Below, in pieces: positions 1-6,112 of a DNA stretch of 9,981 nucleotides. This DNA comes from a bacterium (GTDB lineage: Bacteria > Patescibacteriota > Minisyncoccia > UBA6257 > 2-01-FULL-56-20): the NCBI GenBank assembly GCA_021780545.1, contig JAJXYP010000067.1, forward strand, positions 1 through 9,981. The letters run 5' to 3'. Each line of letters begins with the position of its first letter. Within the stretch, counting starts at the first letter, position 1. Both the position numbers and the translations under genes were made by a program. Under the pieces are notes generated by a model. It saw nothing but the letters and a program-made list of their open reading frames with translations, searched no databases and was not told the origin of the DNA.

Positions 1-1
1 T

Positions 2-307
2 TCCGATCTCGATTTTAATCAATATTTTTCATTAAGCATCCCGAGGGGATGCGAAGTCGAAGCTCTTGAAATTTTCACTCCTGACGTGATGCAAGAGCTG
101 ATTGCAAAATGCAAATCGTTGAATTTGGAAATTGTGAATAGCCACCTTTTTATTTATGCGTATGGAGTTCTCTCTTCCAAGGATTCGGTGGATGTACTGT
201 ACGATGTTGCCGACTTTTTTGCTAAAAAACTTGGGCCGGTTTTGGCAAGAATGAAAAAACCAACGGATGCATTGGCAGGAATAACCAATAATAGCTTTAA
301 TCATTGA
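2..307 (+). CDS. 3' part of an unrecognised protein, DUF3137-like tail
   Basis: The frame is open from the window edge to the TGA at 305-307, giving about 101 C-terminal residues. The true start lies upstream of the window; the in-frame GTG/ATG at 86-91 is internal. What can be seen is a segment around FTPDVMQELIAKC followed by a hydrophobic strand (SHLFIYAYGVL) and an amphipathic helix (LYDVADFFAKKLGPVLARM). From memory this order resembles the C-terminal end of DUF3137-type proteins (a Phe-Thr/Tyr-x-Asp-x-Met-like step, then a strand and a final helix), but the match is weak and no function follows from it. The codons (TTT, AAT, AAA, TTG) are clearly more AT-rich than in every gene to the right. 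It converges on the recombinase gene. Sure that it is coding, unsure what it is. Confidence 0.7.
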   Translation, partial: SDLDFNQYFSLSIPRGCEVEALEIFTPDVMQELIAKCKSLNLEIVNSHLFIYAYGVLSSKDSVDVLYDVADFFAKKLGPVLARMKKPTDALAGITNNSFNH

Positions 308-402
308 GATTCTCTATGCCAGCTACATAGTAATCAGCATTCCAACTTCGTCCCATCTCCTGCGCCAGAAAAATAAGTTCCTTTTTGGGGGCGTGTTTCG
401 GC
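298..402 (-). other. Short intergenic stretch with an open minus-strand frame lacking a start
   Basis: This gap separates two convergent genes. On the minus strand, one base out of register with the recombinase, a frame runs past the recombinase stop and ends at the TAA complementary to 298-300. Its last residues include EMGRSWNADYYVAGI, which reads like real protein. There is no ATG, GTG or TTG upstream near the recombinase end; the only ATG would give a 19-residue peptide. It may be the remnant of a lost gene or chance. On the plus strand there are T-runs (381-386) but no strong terminator hairpin. Confidence 0.2.
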
Positions 403-1293
403 TTACTTTCTCTTCCGTGCGTGGAATGCTTCGTGGACTTCGCGAAGCTGGCGGTCGGTGAGATGGGTATAGATTTGCGTCGTCGAAATATTCGAATGCC
501 CGAGGAGCGCTTGGACCGATCGAATGTCGGCGCCGTTTATCAGAAGGTCGGTCGCGAAGCTGTGCCGGAGCTGGTGGGGATGGATCCGTCCGGCGATGCC
601 GGCCTCCCGCGCCCGGCGCTCTACGACGCGCTCGACGGCGCGCGCCGTGACGGGGCCGATGATGCGGTCGCTCTTGTCGAGGCTTACGAAGAGCTTTTCT
701 TCCGCGTCCCCGCGCTTTGCAAGGTAGGCCTCGATGGCGTTGCGCGCTGTGTCCGATACGAAGACGACGCGCCGTTTGTCTCCCTTGCCGCGCACGGAGA
801 GTTCACCGCGCTTCCAATCGGCGTAGCGGGAGAGCGAGCACAGTTCGGAAAGCCGAAGGCCGGTCGAAAAGAAGGTTTCGAGGATGGCGCGATCGCGGAG
901 CGCGCGCAGACCGTCTCCCTTCGGCGCGGCGAGGAGCCGCTCCAGGTCGTTTTCGTTGATGGTTTCGATCTGCCGCGACGGCGCCTTTGGCAGCTCTATT
1001 TTATCCGCCGAAAGGGTTTTGACATCGCGCTTCGCGAGATATTTGAGAAAATTGCGGAGCGCGATGATGTAATACCCCTGGGTGATTTTTTTAATGTTGC
1101 GCCGGGCGAGCATCAGCCGGAATTCGCGGACAACGGCGTCCGTAATATCATCCGGCGTTTTGGCCCTGGAAAAAACCAAGAAGGCGAGCAGGTGATGCCG
1201 ATAATTACCGCTTGTTTTAGGGGAGCGGTTTCTCTCGATTTCGAGATAGTTAAGATAATCGCCGAGGAGGATTTCAATTTCTGATAGCGCCAT
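403..1293 (-). CDS. xerC: Xer-family tyrosine recombinase (XerC/XerD-like)
   Basis: Site-specific recombinase that most likely resolves chromosome dimers at a dif-like site during division. Counting from the ATG at 1293 it has 296 residues, the usual Xer length. Residues 1 to about 95 form the SAM-like core-binding domain, and the catalytic domain follows. All active-site residues are present: R147 (TGLRLSEL), K170 (GKGDKRR), H240 and R243 (HPHQLRHSF), H266 (LLGHSNISTTQ) and the nucleophile Y275 (IYTH). An upstream in-frame ATG at 1314 would add seven residues (MLYNKRA), but a TATAAT hexamer lies inside that segment, so the start at 1293 is preferred. It is transcribed divergently from rpsO. 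Its composition matches the GC-rich genome and no integrase-type extra domain is visible, so it looks like a housekeeping Xer rather than a mobile-element integrase. Whether it is XerC or XerD, or the sole Xer, cannot be told here. Confidence 0.93.
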   Translation of the reverse strand: MALSEIEILLGDYLNYLEIERNRSPKTSGNYRHHLLAFLVFSRAKTPDDITDAVVREFRLMLARRNIKKITQGYYIIALRNFLKYLAKRDVKTLSADKIELPKAPSRQIETINENDLERLLAAPKGDGLRALRDRAILETFFSTGLRLSELCSLSRYADWKRGELSVRGKGDKRRVVFVSDTARNAIEAYLAKRGDAEEKLFVSLDKSDRIIGPVTARAVERVVERRAREAGIAGRIHPHQLRHSFATDLLINGADIRSVQALLGHSNISTTQIYTHLTDRQLREVHEAFHARKRK

Positions 1294-1302
1294 AGCCCTT
1301 TT

Positions 1303-1308
1303 ATTATA
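1303..1308 (-). promoter_or_regulatory. -10 box of the recombinase gene
   Basis: On the minus strand a perfect TATAAT is followed by nine bases (AAAAGGGCT) and then the ATG at 1293. A start site seven bases after the box would leave a leader of only about two bases. No good -35 is visible; the expected position overlaps the palindrome at 1326-1335. Confidence 0.6.
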
Positions 1309-1325
1309 GAGCATTTCCGGCTATT

Positions 1326-1351
1326 TCCCGCGGGACGGCCCAGTCGGGCCG
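1326..1351. repeat. Two adjacent inverted repeats between divergent promoters
   Basis: TCCCGCGGGA (1326-1335) is a perfect 10-base palindrome lying at the expected -35 position of the recombinase promoter. It is followed directly by CGGCCC-AGTC-GGGCCG (1336-1351), a perfect 6-bp stem with a four-base loop, just upstream of the rpsO -35. Operator, hairpin or chance in GC-rich sequence are all possible. Confidence 0.4.
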
Positions 1352-1361
1352 GTTTCGGCCC

Positions 1362-1390
1362 TTGCGTTTTTATTCGTCCTGGGGTATGAT
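1362..1390 (+). promoter_or_regulatory. rpsO promoter, leaderless type
   Basis: TTGCGT (1362-1367), a 17-base spacer and TATGAT (1385-1390) form a plausible sigma-70-type promoter. Only six bases (GGTGTC) separate the -10 from the ATG at 1397, so transcription should begin on or next to the start codon. The string TATGATGGTGTCATG differs at only two of 15 positions from the corresponding string at the M13 peptidase gene. Confidence 0.65.
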
Positions 1391-1396
1391 GGTGTC

Positions 1397-1663
1397 ATGC
1401 TTACCAAGCGCGTAAAATCCCGGATTGTCGGGGAACATAAGACGAACGACAAGGATACGGGTTCCGCCCAGGTTCAGATCGCGATGACCTCGCGGCAGAT
1501 TGAAGAATTGGCGGCCCATCTGAAGAAAAATCCGAAGGATAACCATTCCCGCCGCGGGCTTTTGAAGATGGTCTCAAAGCGCCGCCGCTTGCTTTCATAT
1601 CTCAAGAAAAACGAACTGTCGGCGTATGAAAAATTAATCAAAAAATTGGACCTCAAGCGGTAA
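1397..1663 (+). CDS. rpsO: 30S ribosomal protein S15
   Basis: Primary 16S rRNA-binding protein of the small subunit platform. The 88-residue product matches the usual S15 length of about 89. The family signature is clear: a four-helix layout with TGSAQVQIAMTSRQIEELAAHL (first long helix), then the loop KNPKDNHSRRGLLKMVSKRRRLLSYLK, which carries the conserved His-Ser-Arg-Arg-Gly-Leu and the RRRLLxYL helix that contacts rRNA. The C-terminus is basic. The ATG at 1397 follows a -10 box by six bases, so the mRNA probably lacks a 5' leader. It is the first gene of a plus-strand set, rpsO-NYN-pnp, reflecting the widespread rpsO-pnp pairing. In characterised bacteria S15 represses its own synthesis by binding its 5' leader; that site cannot exist here if the mRNA is leaderless. 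Confidence 0.98.
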   Translation: MLTKRVKSRIVGEHKTNDKDTGSAQVQIAMTSRQIEELAAHLKKNPKDNHSRRGLLKMVSKRRRLLSYLKKNELSAYEKLIKKLDLKR

Positions 1664-1667
1664 TCGG

Positions 1668-1729
1668 CCGGTTACGAATAATGGCGAATGGGCGTTCGCG
1701 GATACCTATTCGGAATTATTGGTAATCGG
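1668..1729 (+). promoter_or_regulatory. Long imperfect hairpin in the rpsO-NYN gap
   Basis: The arm CCGGTTACGAATAAT (1668-1682) pairs with ATTATTGGTAATCGG (1715-1729) over 15 positions, with one G-U and one G-G mismatch. After a symmetric 2x2 internal loop (GG/GA), CGAATGGG (1685-1692) pairs with CCTATTCG (1705-1712) with one G-U; the 12-base loop is 1693-1704. No T-run follows, so it is not a classical terminator. It starts four bases after the rpsO stop. The position recalls the RNase III-processed hairpin in the rpsO-pnp interval of E. coli. RNase III site, S15-binding site or mRNA 3'-end stabiliser are inferences. Confidence 0.6.
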
Positions 1730-1767
1730 TCGGGGGCCGCGGGCGATCCGCGAGGCCTTTCCTTCAT

Positions 1768-2406
1768 ATGAAATCCACCCCCAGTTATGCAAACCAGCGC
1801 GTCGGCATTTTTGTCGATGTTCAGAATCTCTACCATTCCGCAAAGAATCTCTACCGCGGCCGGGTGAATTACGCCGAACTTATCAAAAATTTGGTGGGCG
1901 AACGGCAGCTGATCCGCGCGATGGCGTACGTCGTGAAGAGCGAGGGCGTCGAGCCCCAGCGGGCGCCGGTCCGTGGACCGCGCCGCGCGGAAGCGGATCG
2001 GGCCGGAATCGCGGCCGGATACGGCGCGGCGGCTCGGGAAGGGTCGGCGGACTCGGGCGACCTTTCGTCCGAAGCGGCGTTTTTTGAGGCGCTCGAAAAA
2101 GCGGGGCTTGAGTTGCGGATGAAAGATCTCCAGATTTATGCAGGTGGCATGAAAAAAGCGGACTGGGACGTCGGTATGGCGGTCGACGCGATCAGGATGT
2201 CGTCGTTCCTCGATGTTATCATTCTCGTGACGGGCGACGGCGATTTTATTCCGCTCGTCGACTACCTGAAGTGGGGAGCCGGGCGGCTGGTCGAAGTCGC
2301 CGCGTTCAAGCGGAGCGCGTCGTCGAAGATTCAGGACGTGGCTGACCGCTTCATCGCCATCGAGGAGATTCCCCGGGCGGTTATGAAGGGGCGGCTCGAC
2401 CGATAG
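1768..2406 (+). CDS. NYN (LabA/DUF88) domain protein, putative RNase
   Basis: PIN-like nuclease fold of the NYN/LabA type, 212 residues, expected to be a metal-dependent RNase in the cytoplasm. Visible acidic motifs are FVDVQNLY (D17, N20), ADWDVGMAVDAI (D132, D134, D140) and TGDGDF (D157, D159), in the order and spacing of the family. Strands around RAMAYVV and DVIILVT support the fold. Between AYVVKSEG and the next conserved segment there is a low-complexity insert, about residues 61-102, rich in Ala, Arg and Gly; related proteins usually have only a short link there. The ATG at 1768 has at best a distant GAGG (1752-1755) and no -10 box at leaderless distance, so it is probably read through from rpsO. 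Its place between S15 and the exoribonuclease PNPase suggests a role in RNA turnover. The substrate is unknown. Confidence 0.88.
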   Translation: MKSTPSYANQRVGIFVDVQNLYHSAKNLYRGRVNYAELIKNLVGERQLIRAMAYVVKSEGVEPQRAPVRGPRRAEADRAGIAAGYGAAAREGSADSGDLSSEAAFFEALEKAGLELRMKDLQIYAGGMKKADWDVGMAVDAIRMSSFLDVIILVTGDGDFIPLVDYLKWGAGRLVEVAAFKRSASSKIQDVADRFIAIEEIPRAVMKGRLDR

Positions 2407-2466
2407 AACCGGAAGAAGCCATTCGTCGAATACTATTTAAAAATCAATTCATTCATTACCTTACGC
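2407..2466 (+). promoter_or_regulatory. G-poor leader of pnp
   Basis: The 36 bases before the pnp ATG (2431-2466) are AT-rich, with a single G, and have no Shine-Dalgarno sequence. A weak -10-like TACTAT sits at 2431-2436 without a recognisable -35. The end of this leader resembles the tuf leader in composition (AATCAATTCATTC here, AATAATCCATTCC there). It probably provides an unstructured ribosome landing site. Confidence 0.4.
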
Positions 2467-4578
2467 ATGTTGCATCGCAAGACATTCAGCATTGATATCG
2501 CGGGAAAGAAGCTCGAAATCGAAGTATCGGAACTCGCCGAGCAGGCGAACGCGGCGGTGCTCGCGAAATATGGCGAGACCGTGGTTCTCGCGACGGCCGT
2601 GATGGGCCGCCGGGACATAGATCTCGATTATATGCCGCTTAAAGTGGATTACGAGGAGAAGTTTTACGCCGCCGGGAAAATAATCGGCAGCCGGTTCATT
2701 CGCCGCGAAGGCCGGGCTTCGGAAGAGGCGGTTCTCGCCGGACGGCTGGTTGACCGCACGATTCGGCCGCTTTTCGATAACCGTCTGCGGCGCGAAATTC
2801 AGGTGGTCGTGACCGTGCTCCAGATCGACGAACAGAACGATCCGGAGTTCGTGGGGCTCATCGGCGCTTCAACGGCGCTTCTCATCTCCGATATCCCGTG
2901 GAACGGGCCGGTGGCGGGCGTCCGCATCGCCCAGTTTGCGGACGGCTTCAAGATCAATCCGGACAACGCGTTTGTCGAGGCGAATTCGCCCGTCTATGAC
3001 GCGTTTGTGTCCGGTTCAAAGGACCGCATCAACATGATTGAGCTTGGCGGGCTCGATGCGCAGGAGGGGGACATCGCTGCCGGATTCGTGGAGGCGCAGA
3101 AAGCCATCAACGAACTGATTGCCTTTCAGGAGCGTATTCGCGCGGAGATCGGTAAGTCAAAGACCGAGGTCAAGCTGGCGGTTCCAGATCCGGAGCTTGC
3201 GGCGGCGGTTGCCTCGTATCTCGGCGGCAAGCTCGAGGATGCGGTGTACCAGCCGACGAAGATGGAACACGCGAGCGCCGTCGGCGCTCTGAAGACTGAT
3301 CTGATGCTCCATCTCAAGGAGGCGTTCGAGGCGGCCGGCAAGCCGATCAACTGGAAAGCGGCTGATTTCCTTTTCGAAGAAGCAATCAACGACCTGGTTC
3401 ATAAAAATGTTCTCGAAAAAGACCGGCGTCCCGACGGGCGCAAGCTGGATGAACTGCGCCGCATCGATGGCGAAGTGGCGCTCTTTTCCCGCACGCACGG
3501 TTCGGCGGTGTTCGTCCGCGGCAATACTCAGGCGCTCGCCGTTACGACGCTCGCCGCGCCCGGCGCCGAACAGATGATTGAGACGATGGAGACGACCGGC
3601 AAGCGCCGGTTCATGCTGCATTACAACTTCCCGCCGTTTTCGGTGGGCGAGACGGGAACGTTCCGCGGTCCGGGCAGGCGCGAAATCGGCCACGGCAATC
3701 TCGCGCGCAAGTCGCTCGAGCGGCTCATCCCGTCGAAGGAGGAATTTCCGTACACCATCCGCGTCGTTTCTGAAATCATGTCGTCGAACGGTTCATCTTC
3801 GCAGGCGACTGTCTGCGCCGCGTCGCTTTCCATGATGGACGCAGGCGTCCCGTTGAAGAAGCCGGCGGCCGGCATCGCGATGGGACTCATGATGTCGGAT
3901 GTTGATCACTATAAAGTACTGACGGATATCCAGGGCCCCGAAGATCATCACGGCGATATGGATCTCAAGGTTGCTGGGACGAGAGACGGCGTAACCGGCA
4001 TGCAGATGGACGTCAAAGTGGACGGGCTGACGCTCGAGATCGTGGAGAAAACGCTCGCGCAGGCCCGCGCTGCCCGGCTTGAGATTCTGGATGCCATGCA
4101 CAAAGTCATCGAAGGGCCGCGCGCCCGGCTGTCGCCTTTCGTGCCGACAATCCGCCAGTTGCGGATTCCGGTCGACCGGATCGGGCTTGTCATCGGTCCC
4201 GGCGGCAAGACGATTAACGGCATGATCGAGAAATACGGCCTCGCCGGCATCGATATCGAGGAGGACGGCGGCGTCTTCATTTCGGGAACCGATCTTGAAA
4301 AAGTGGAAGCGGCTGTCGCGGTTATCCAGGCGATGACCCGTGAATTCAAAATCGGGGAGATTGTCGAAGGCAATGTCGTGAAAATCCTGGAATTCGGGGC
4401 AATCGTCGATCTGGGCGGCGGCAAGGACGGCATGATTCATGTGTCCGAGCTACGCGACGGTTTCGTGAAGCGCGTGGAAGATGCTGTGAAGCTCGGCGAT
4501 TTTGTCCGGGCGAAAATCATCAGCGCAGACGAAGATGGAGGCAAAATCAGGCTTTCGCTCAAGCAGATGACGGGATAG
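2467..4578 (+). CDS. pnp: Polynucleotide phosphorylase (PNPase)
   Basis: Phosphorolytic 3'-to-5' exoribonuclease that degrades mRNA to nucleoside diphosphates, normally as a trimer in the cytoplasm. At 703 residues it has the full bacterial length. Domains in order: first RNase PH-like domain (about 1-215, with KVDYEEKFYAAGKIIGSRF and RPLF), helical linker (about 240-310), second RNase PH domain (about 320-540), KH domain (about 560-620) with the RNA-binding GPGG loop at 577-580, and S1 domain (about 630-700, GMIHVSEL). Active-site features are intact: the phosphate-binding serines in SSNGSSSQAT (439-447) and the metal-binding D493 and D499 in EDHHGDMDLKVAG. The start MLHRKTFSIDI fits the family. 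It ends the rpsO-NYN-pnp set. Nothing looks truncated; the C-terminus stops right after the S1 domain, without the longer tail that binds RNase E in proteobacteria. Confidence 0.98.
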   Translation: MLHRKTFSIDIAGKKLEIEVSELAEQANAAVLAKYGETVVLATAVMGRRDIDLDYMPLKVDYEEKFYAAGKIIGSRFIRREGRASEEAVLAGRLVDRTIRPLFDNRLRREIQVVVTVLQIDEQNDPEFVGLIGASTALLISDIPWNGPVAGVRIAQFADGFKINPDNAFVEANSPVYDAFVSGSKDRINMIELGGLDAQEGDIAAGFVEAQKAINELIAFQERIRAEIGKSKTEVKLAVPDPELAAAVASYLGGKLEDAVYQPTKMEHASAVGALKTDLMLHLKEAFEAAGKPINWKAADFLFEEAINDLVHKNVLEKDRRPDGRKLDELRRIDGEVALFSRTHGSAVFVRGNTQALAVTTLAAPGAEQMIETMETTGKRRFMLHYNFPPFSVGETGTFRGPGRREIGHGNLARKSLERLIPSKEEFPYTIRVVSEIMSSNGSSSQATVCAASLSMMDAGVPLKKPAAGIAMGLMMSDVDHYKVLTDIQGPEDHHGDMDLKVAGTRDGVTGMQMDVKVDGLTLEIVEKTLAQARAARLEILDAMHKVIEGPRARLSPFVPTIRQLRIPVDRIGLVIGPGGKTINGMIEKYGLAGIDIEEDGGVFISGTDLEKVEAAVAVIQAMTREFKIGEIVEGNVVKILEFGAIVDLGGGKDGMIHVSELRDGFVKRVEDAVKLGDFVRAKIISADEDGGKIRLSLKQMTG

Positions 4579-4608
4579 ATCGTGTTTGCGCGGGAAGCCG
4601 CTGTCGCG

Positions 4609-4617
4609 TGATACAAT
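4609..4617 (+). promoter_or_regulatory. Extended -10 promoter of the small membrane protein gene
   Basis: TGATACAAT is an extended -10 (TGn plus TACAAT at 4612-4617). Six bases (AGGGTT) separate it from the ATG at 4624, which predicts a leaderless mRNA. A TTGCGC lies at 4586-4591, but the 20-base spacing is too long for a good -35. Confidence 0.6.
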
Positions 4618-4623
4618 AGGGTT

Positions 4624-4917
4624 ATGGCTGACGCATTGGAAAATCGGGGATCGCTTACGACCGCTCCTCCGCCGCCGGCAGAGGTGAAAATCAGGACGAT
4701 GCGATCCGATATCGCGTCGCTTGTGGCGAGCGGCGGCGGCGGTATGCCGGGCTTCGAAAATGTAAAAGTGGCCGGTCTCGGGGCGCCCGTTTCCAGCGCC
4801 ACGGCAAAAGCCCGCCAGGATAGCCGCGGCAACTTGTGGTTGATCGTCGTTTTGATCGCGGTCCTTGCGGCCCTGGTCGTGGTCGGCTGGTTTTTATACG
4901 CCAAATATCGCGGCTGA
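4624..4917 (+). CDS. Small C-terminally anchored membrane protein with IRTM-SD motif
   Basis: Unrecognised 97-residue protein. It has a flexible Pro-rich N-terminus (APPPPAE, 14-20), a conserved-looking motif VKIRTMRSDIASLVASGG (21-38), a Gly-rich linker and one hydrophobic helix at about 71-93 (LWLIVVLIAV onward) ending in YAKYRG. There is no signal peptide, so the likely topology is a cytoplasmic N-terminus with the helix as a tail anchor. The IRTM-x-SD segment followed by a Gly run looks like a short linear or docking motif rather than a folded domain; I have a vague memory of similar IRTM stretches in Patescibacteria membrane proteins but cannot name the family. It sits between pnp and the convergent recA and has its own promoter, so no functional link with either is implied. 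The ATG at 4624 is set by the -10 box six bases before it. Confidence 0.8.
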   Translation: MADALENRGSLTTAPPPPAEVKIRTMRSDIASLVASGGGGMPGFENVKVAGLGAPVSSATAKARQDSRGNLWLIVVLIAVLAALVVVGWFLYAKYRG

Positions 4918-4920
4918 GGG

Positions 4921-4934
4921 GCGGAGCAATCCGC
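4921..4934. other. GNRA-loop hairpin between convergent genes
   Basis: GCGGA-GCAA-TCCGC forms a perfect 5-bp stem with a GCAA tetraloop when read on the plus strand. It lies three bases after the small membrane protein gene and 30 bases before the recA stop. No T-run follows on either strand, so it is at best a weak terminator or 3'-end protector. Confidence 0.35.
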
Positions 4935-4964
4935 AGGGCATCGGCAGGTTGAATTTAGTCGGCG

Positions 4965-6044
4965 CTATGCTTCCTCCTCTTTTGGCCCTGCCTCATTCTC
5001 GTTTCCGCTGGCTCCTCCTTGTATTGCTTCGGCGGTTTTATCTTTAATCGTCCCGAGGAGCGCCGCGTTTTCTTTCAGTTTTGCCCGGGCGTTTTCGTAC
5101 CCCGCGCCGATGCGTTCGCCGTCAAAAGAATAACTCGCTCCGGATTTTTTCACGACTCCGTGCGTCACCGCGGCGTTCAGGACGTCGCCTTCATAGGAAA
5201 TGCCTTCGCCGAAGAGGATGTCGAACTCCGCCGATTTGAACGGCGGGGATACTTTGTTTTTTACCACTTTTGCTTTCACGCGGTTGCCGACAACCGTATC
5301 GCCTTTTTTCACCTGGGCAATGCGTCGGATATCGATGCGGACGGACGCCGCGAAGGGGAGTGCGCGGCCGCCGGGTGTCGTTTCCGGATTGCCGAACATG
5401 ATGCCGATTTTCATCCGGATTTGGTTGATGAAAATAATGAGGGTCTTGCTGCCGGCGGCGATGGCGGTTAATTTGCGGAGCGCCTGGCCCATCATCCGCG
5501 CCTGCCGTCCCACGTGCTGTTCCCCCATTTCACCCTCCAGTTCCGCGCGCGGCGTGAGCGCCGCGACCGAATCGACGACAACCACCGAAATCATGCCGGA
5601 ACGCACCAGACTTTCGAGAATATTGAGCGCCTCTTCGCCGCTGTCCGGCTGGGAGATGAGGAGTTCGTTGATGTCGACGCCAAGCCGCGCGGCGTACTGC
5701 GGATCCATCGCGTGTTCCGCGTCGATGAAGGCCGCTTTGCCGCCCTGCTTCTGCGCTTGGGCAACCACGTTGAGCGCCAGCGTAGTTTTGCCGCTCGATT
5801 CCGGCCCGAAAATTTCGACGATGCGACCCCGGGGCAGACCGCCGACGCCGAGCGCCGCGTCGAGGGAAAACGATCCCGTCGAAACGACGTCGACGTCTAC
5901 CTTCTTGATGTCGCCGAGCTTCATGATGGCGCCTTCGCCGAATTTTTCCTGAAGCGAAGAAAGGAGATGCTCGAATTCGCGGTTTTCCTTGTTTTCTTTC
6001 CCGTCTTTTTTCCGGGCTTCCGCCGGCTTTTTATGGTTAGTCAT
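4965..6044 (-). CDS. recA: Recombinase RecA
   Basis: DNA-dependent ATPase that forms filaments on single-stranded DNA, drives strand exchange and would trigger LexA-type self-cleavage where a SOS system exists. It has 359 residues, the typical length. Visible are Walker [10 protein letters not shown] (80-88), catalytic E110 in DAEHAMDP, Walker [11 protein letters not shown] (154-163), the loop L1 segment [16 protein letters not shown], loop L2 [17 protein letters not shown] (218-234), and the [10 protein letters not shown] basic motif. The acidic C-terminal tail (GPKEEEA) is present, and the N-terminus has an extra charged segment of about 20 residues. L2 reads ALPFAAS where E. coli has ALKFYAS, so two residues flanking the conserved Phe differ. 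The ATG at 6044 is fixed by a TATAAT six bases upstream. No LexA-box-like palindrome is apparent. It is convergent with the small membrane gene and divergent from the peptidase gene. Confidence 0.98.
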   Translation of the reverse strand: MTNHKKPAEARKKDGKENKENREFEHLLSSLQEKFGEGAIMKLGDIKKVDVDVVSTGSFSLDAALGVGGLPRGRIVEIFGPESSGKTTLALNVVAQAQKQGGKAAFIDAEHAMDPQYAARLGVDINELLISQPDSGEEALNILESLVRSGMISVVVVDSVAALTPRAELEGEMGEQHVGRQARMMGQALRKLTAIAAGSKTLIIFINQIRMKIGIMFGNPETTPGGRALPFAASVRIDIRRIAQVKKGDTVVGNRVKAKVVKNKVSPPFKSAEFDILFGEGISYEGDVLNAAVTHGVVKKSGASYSFDGERIGAGYENARAKLKENAALLGTIKDKTAEAIQGGASGNENEAGPKEEEA

Positions 6045-6050
6045 ATGGCT

Positions 6051-6059
6051 ATTATATCA
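6051..6059 (-). promoter_or_regulatory. recA extended -10 promoter, leaderless type
   Basis: On the minus strand TGATATAAT combines an extended TG with a perfect -10. Six bases (AGCCAT) precede the ATG at 6044. No TTGACA-like -35 is found at 16-18 bases, as often tolerated for extended -10 promoters. Confidence 0.7.
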
Positions 6060-6112
6060 GAACGGCATTAAAAGTTTCTAAAAGAGCGGCGAAGGAGCGG
6101 CGGGGCTTCGAT

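Noticed and set aside
371..390. Terminator for the left-edge gene or the recombinase gene
   Set aside because: T- and A-runs are present, but the possible stem is AT-rich and bulged, so no real GC-rich hairpin precedes a T-tract.
385..1284. Plus-strand open frame of 299 codons opposite the recombinase gene
   Set aside because: It mirrors a clearly conserved recombinase with all catalytic residues. Long antisense frames are common in GC-rich genes, and the translation shows no domain.
403..1293. Mobile-element integrase or integron
   Set aside because: The recombinase has normal Xer length and composition, with no attachment-site repeats, tRNA target or cargo genes beside it.
1719..2087. Overlapping plus-strand frame of 122 codons at the NYN gene start
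   Set aside because: Arg/Gly-rich product in another frame of the GC-rich NYN insert; the NYN frame carries the conserved motifs.
3793..4440. Minus-strand frame of 215 codons within pnp
   Set aside because: Lies opposite the conserved PNPase catalytic core and KH domain; no recognisable protein.
4921..4934. Intrinsic terminator between the small membrane gene and recA
   Set aside because: Good stem and tetraloop, but no T-run after it on either strand; kept only as a hairpin.
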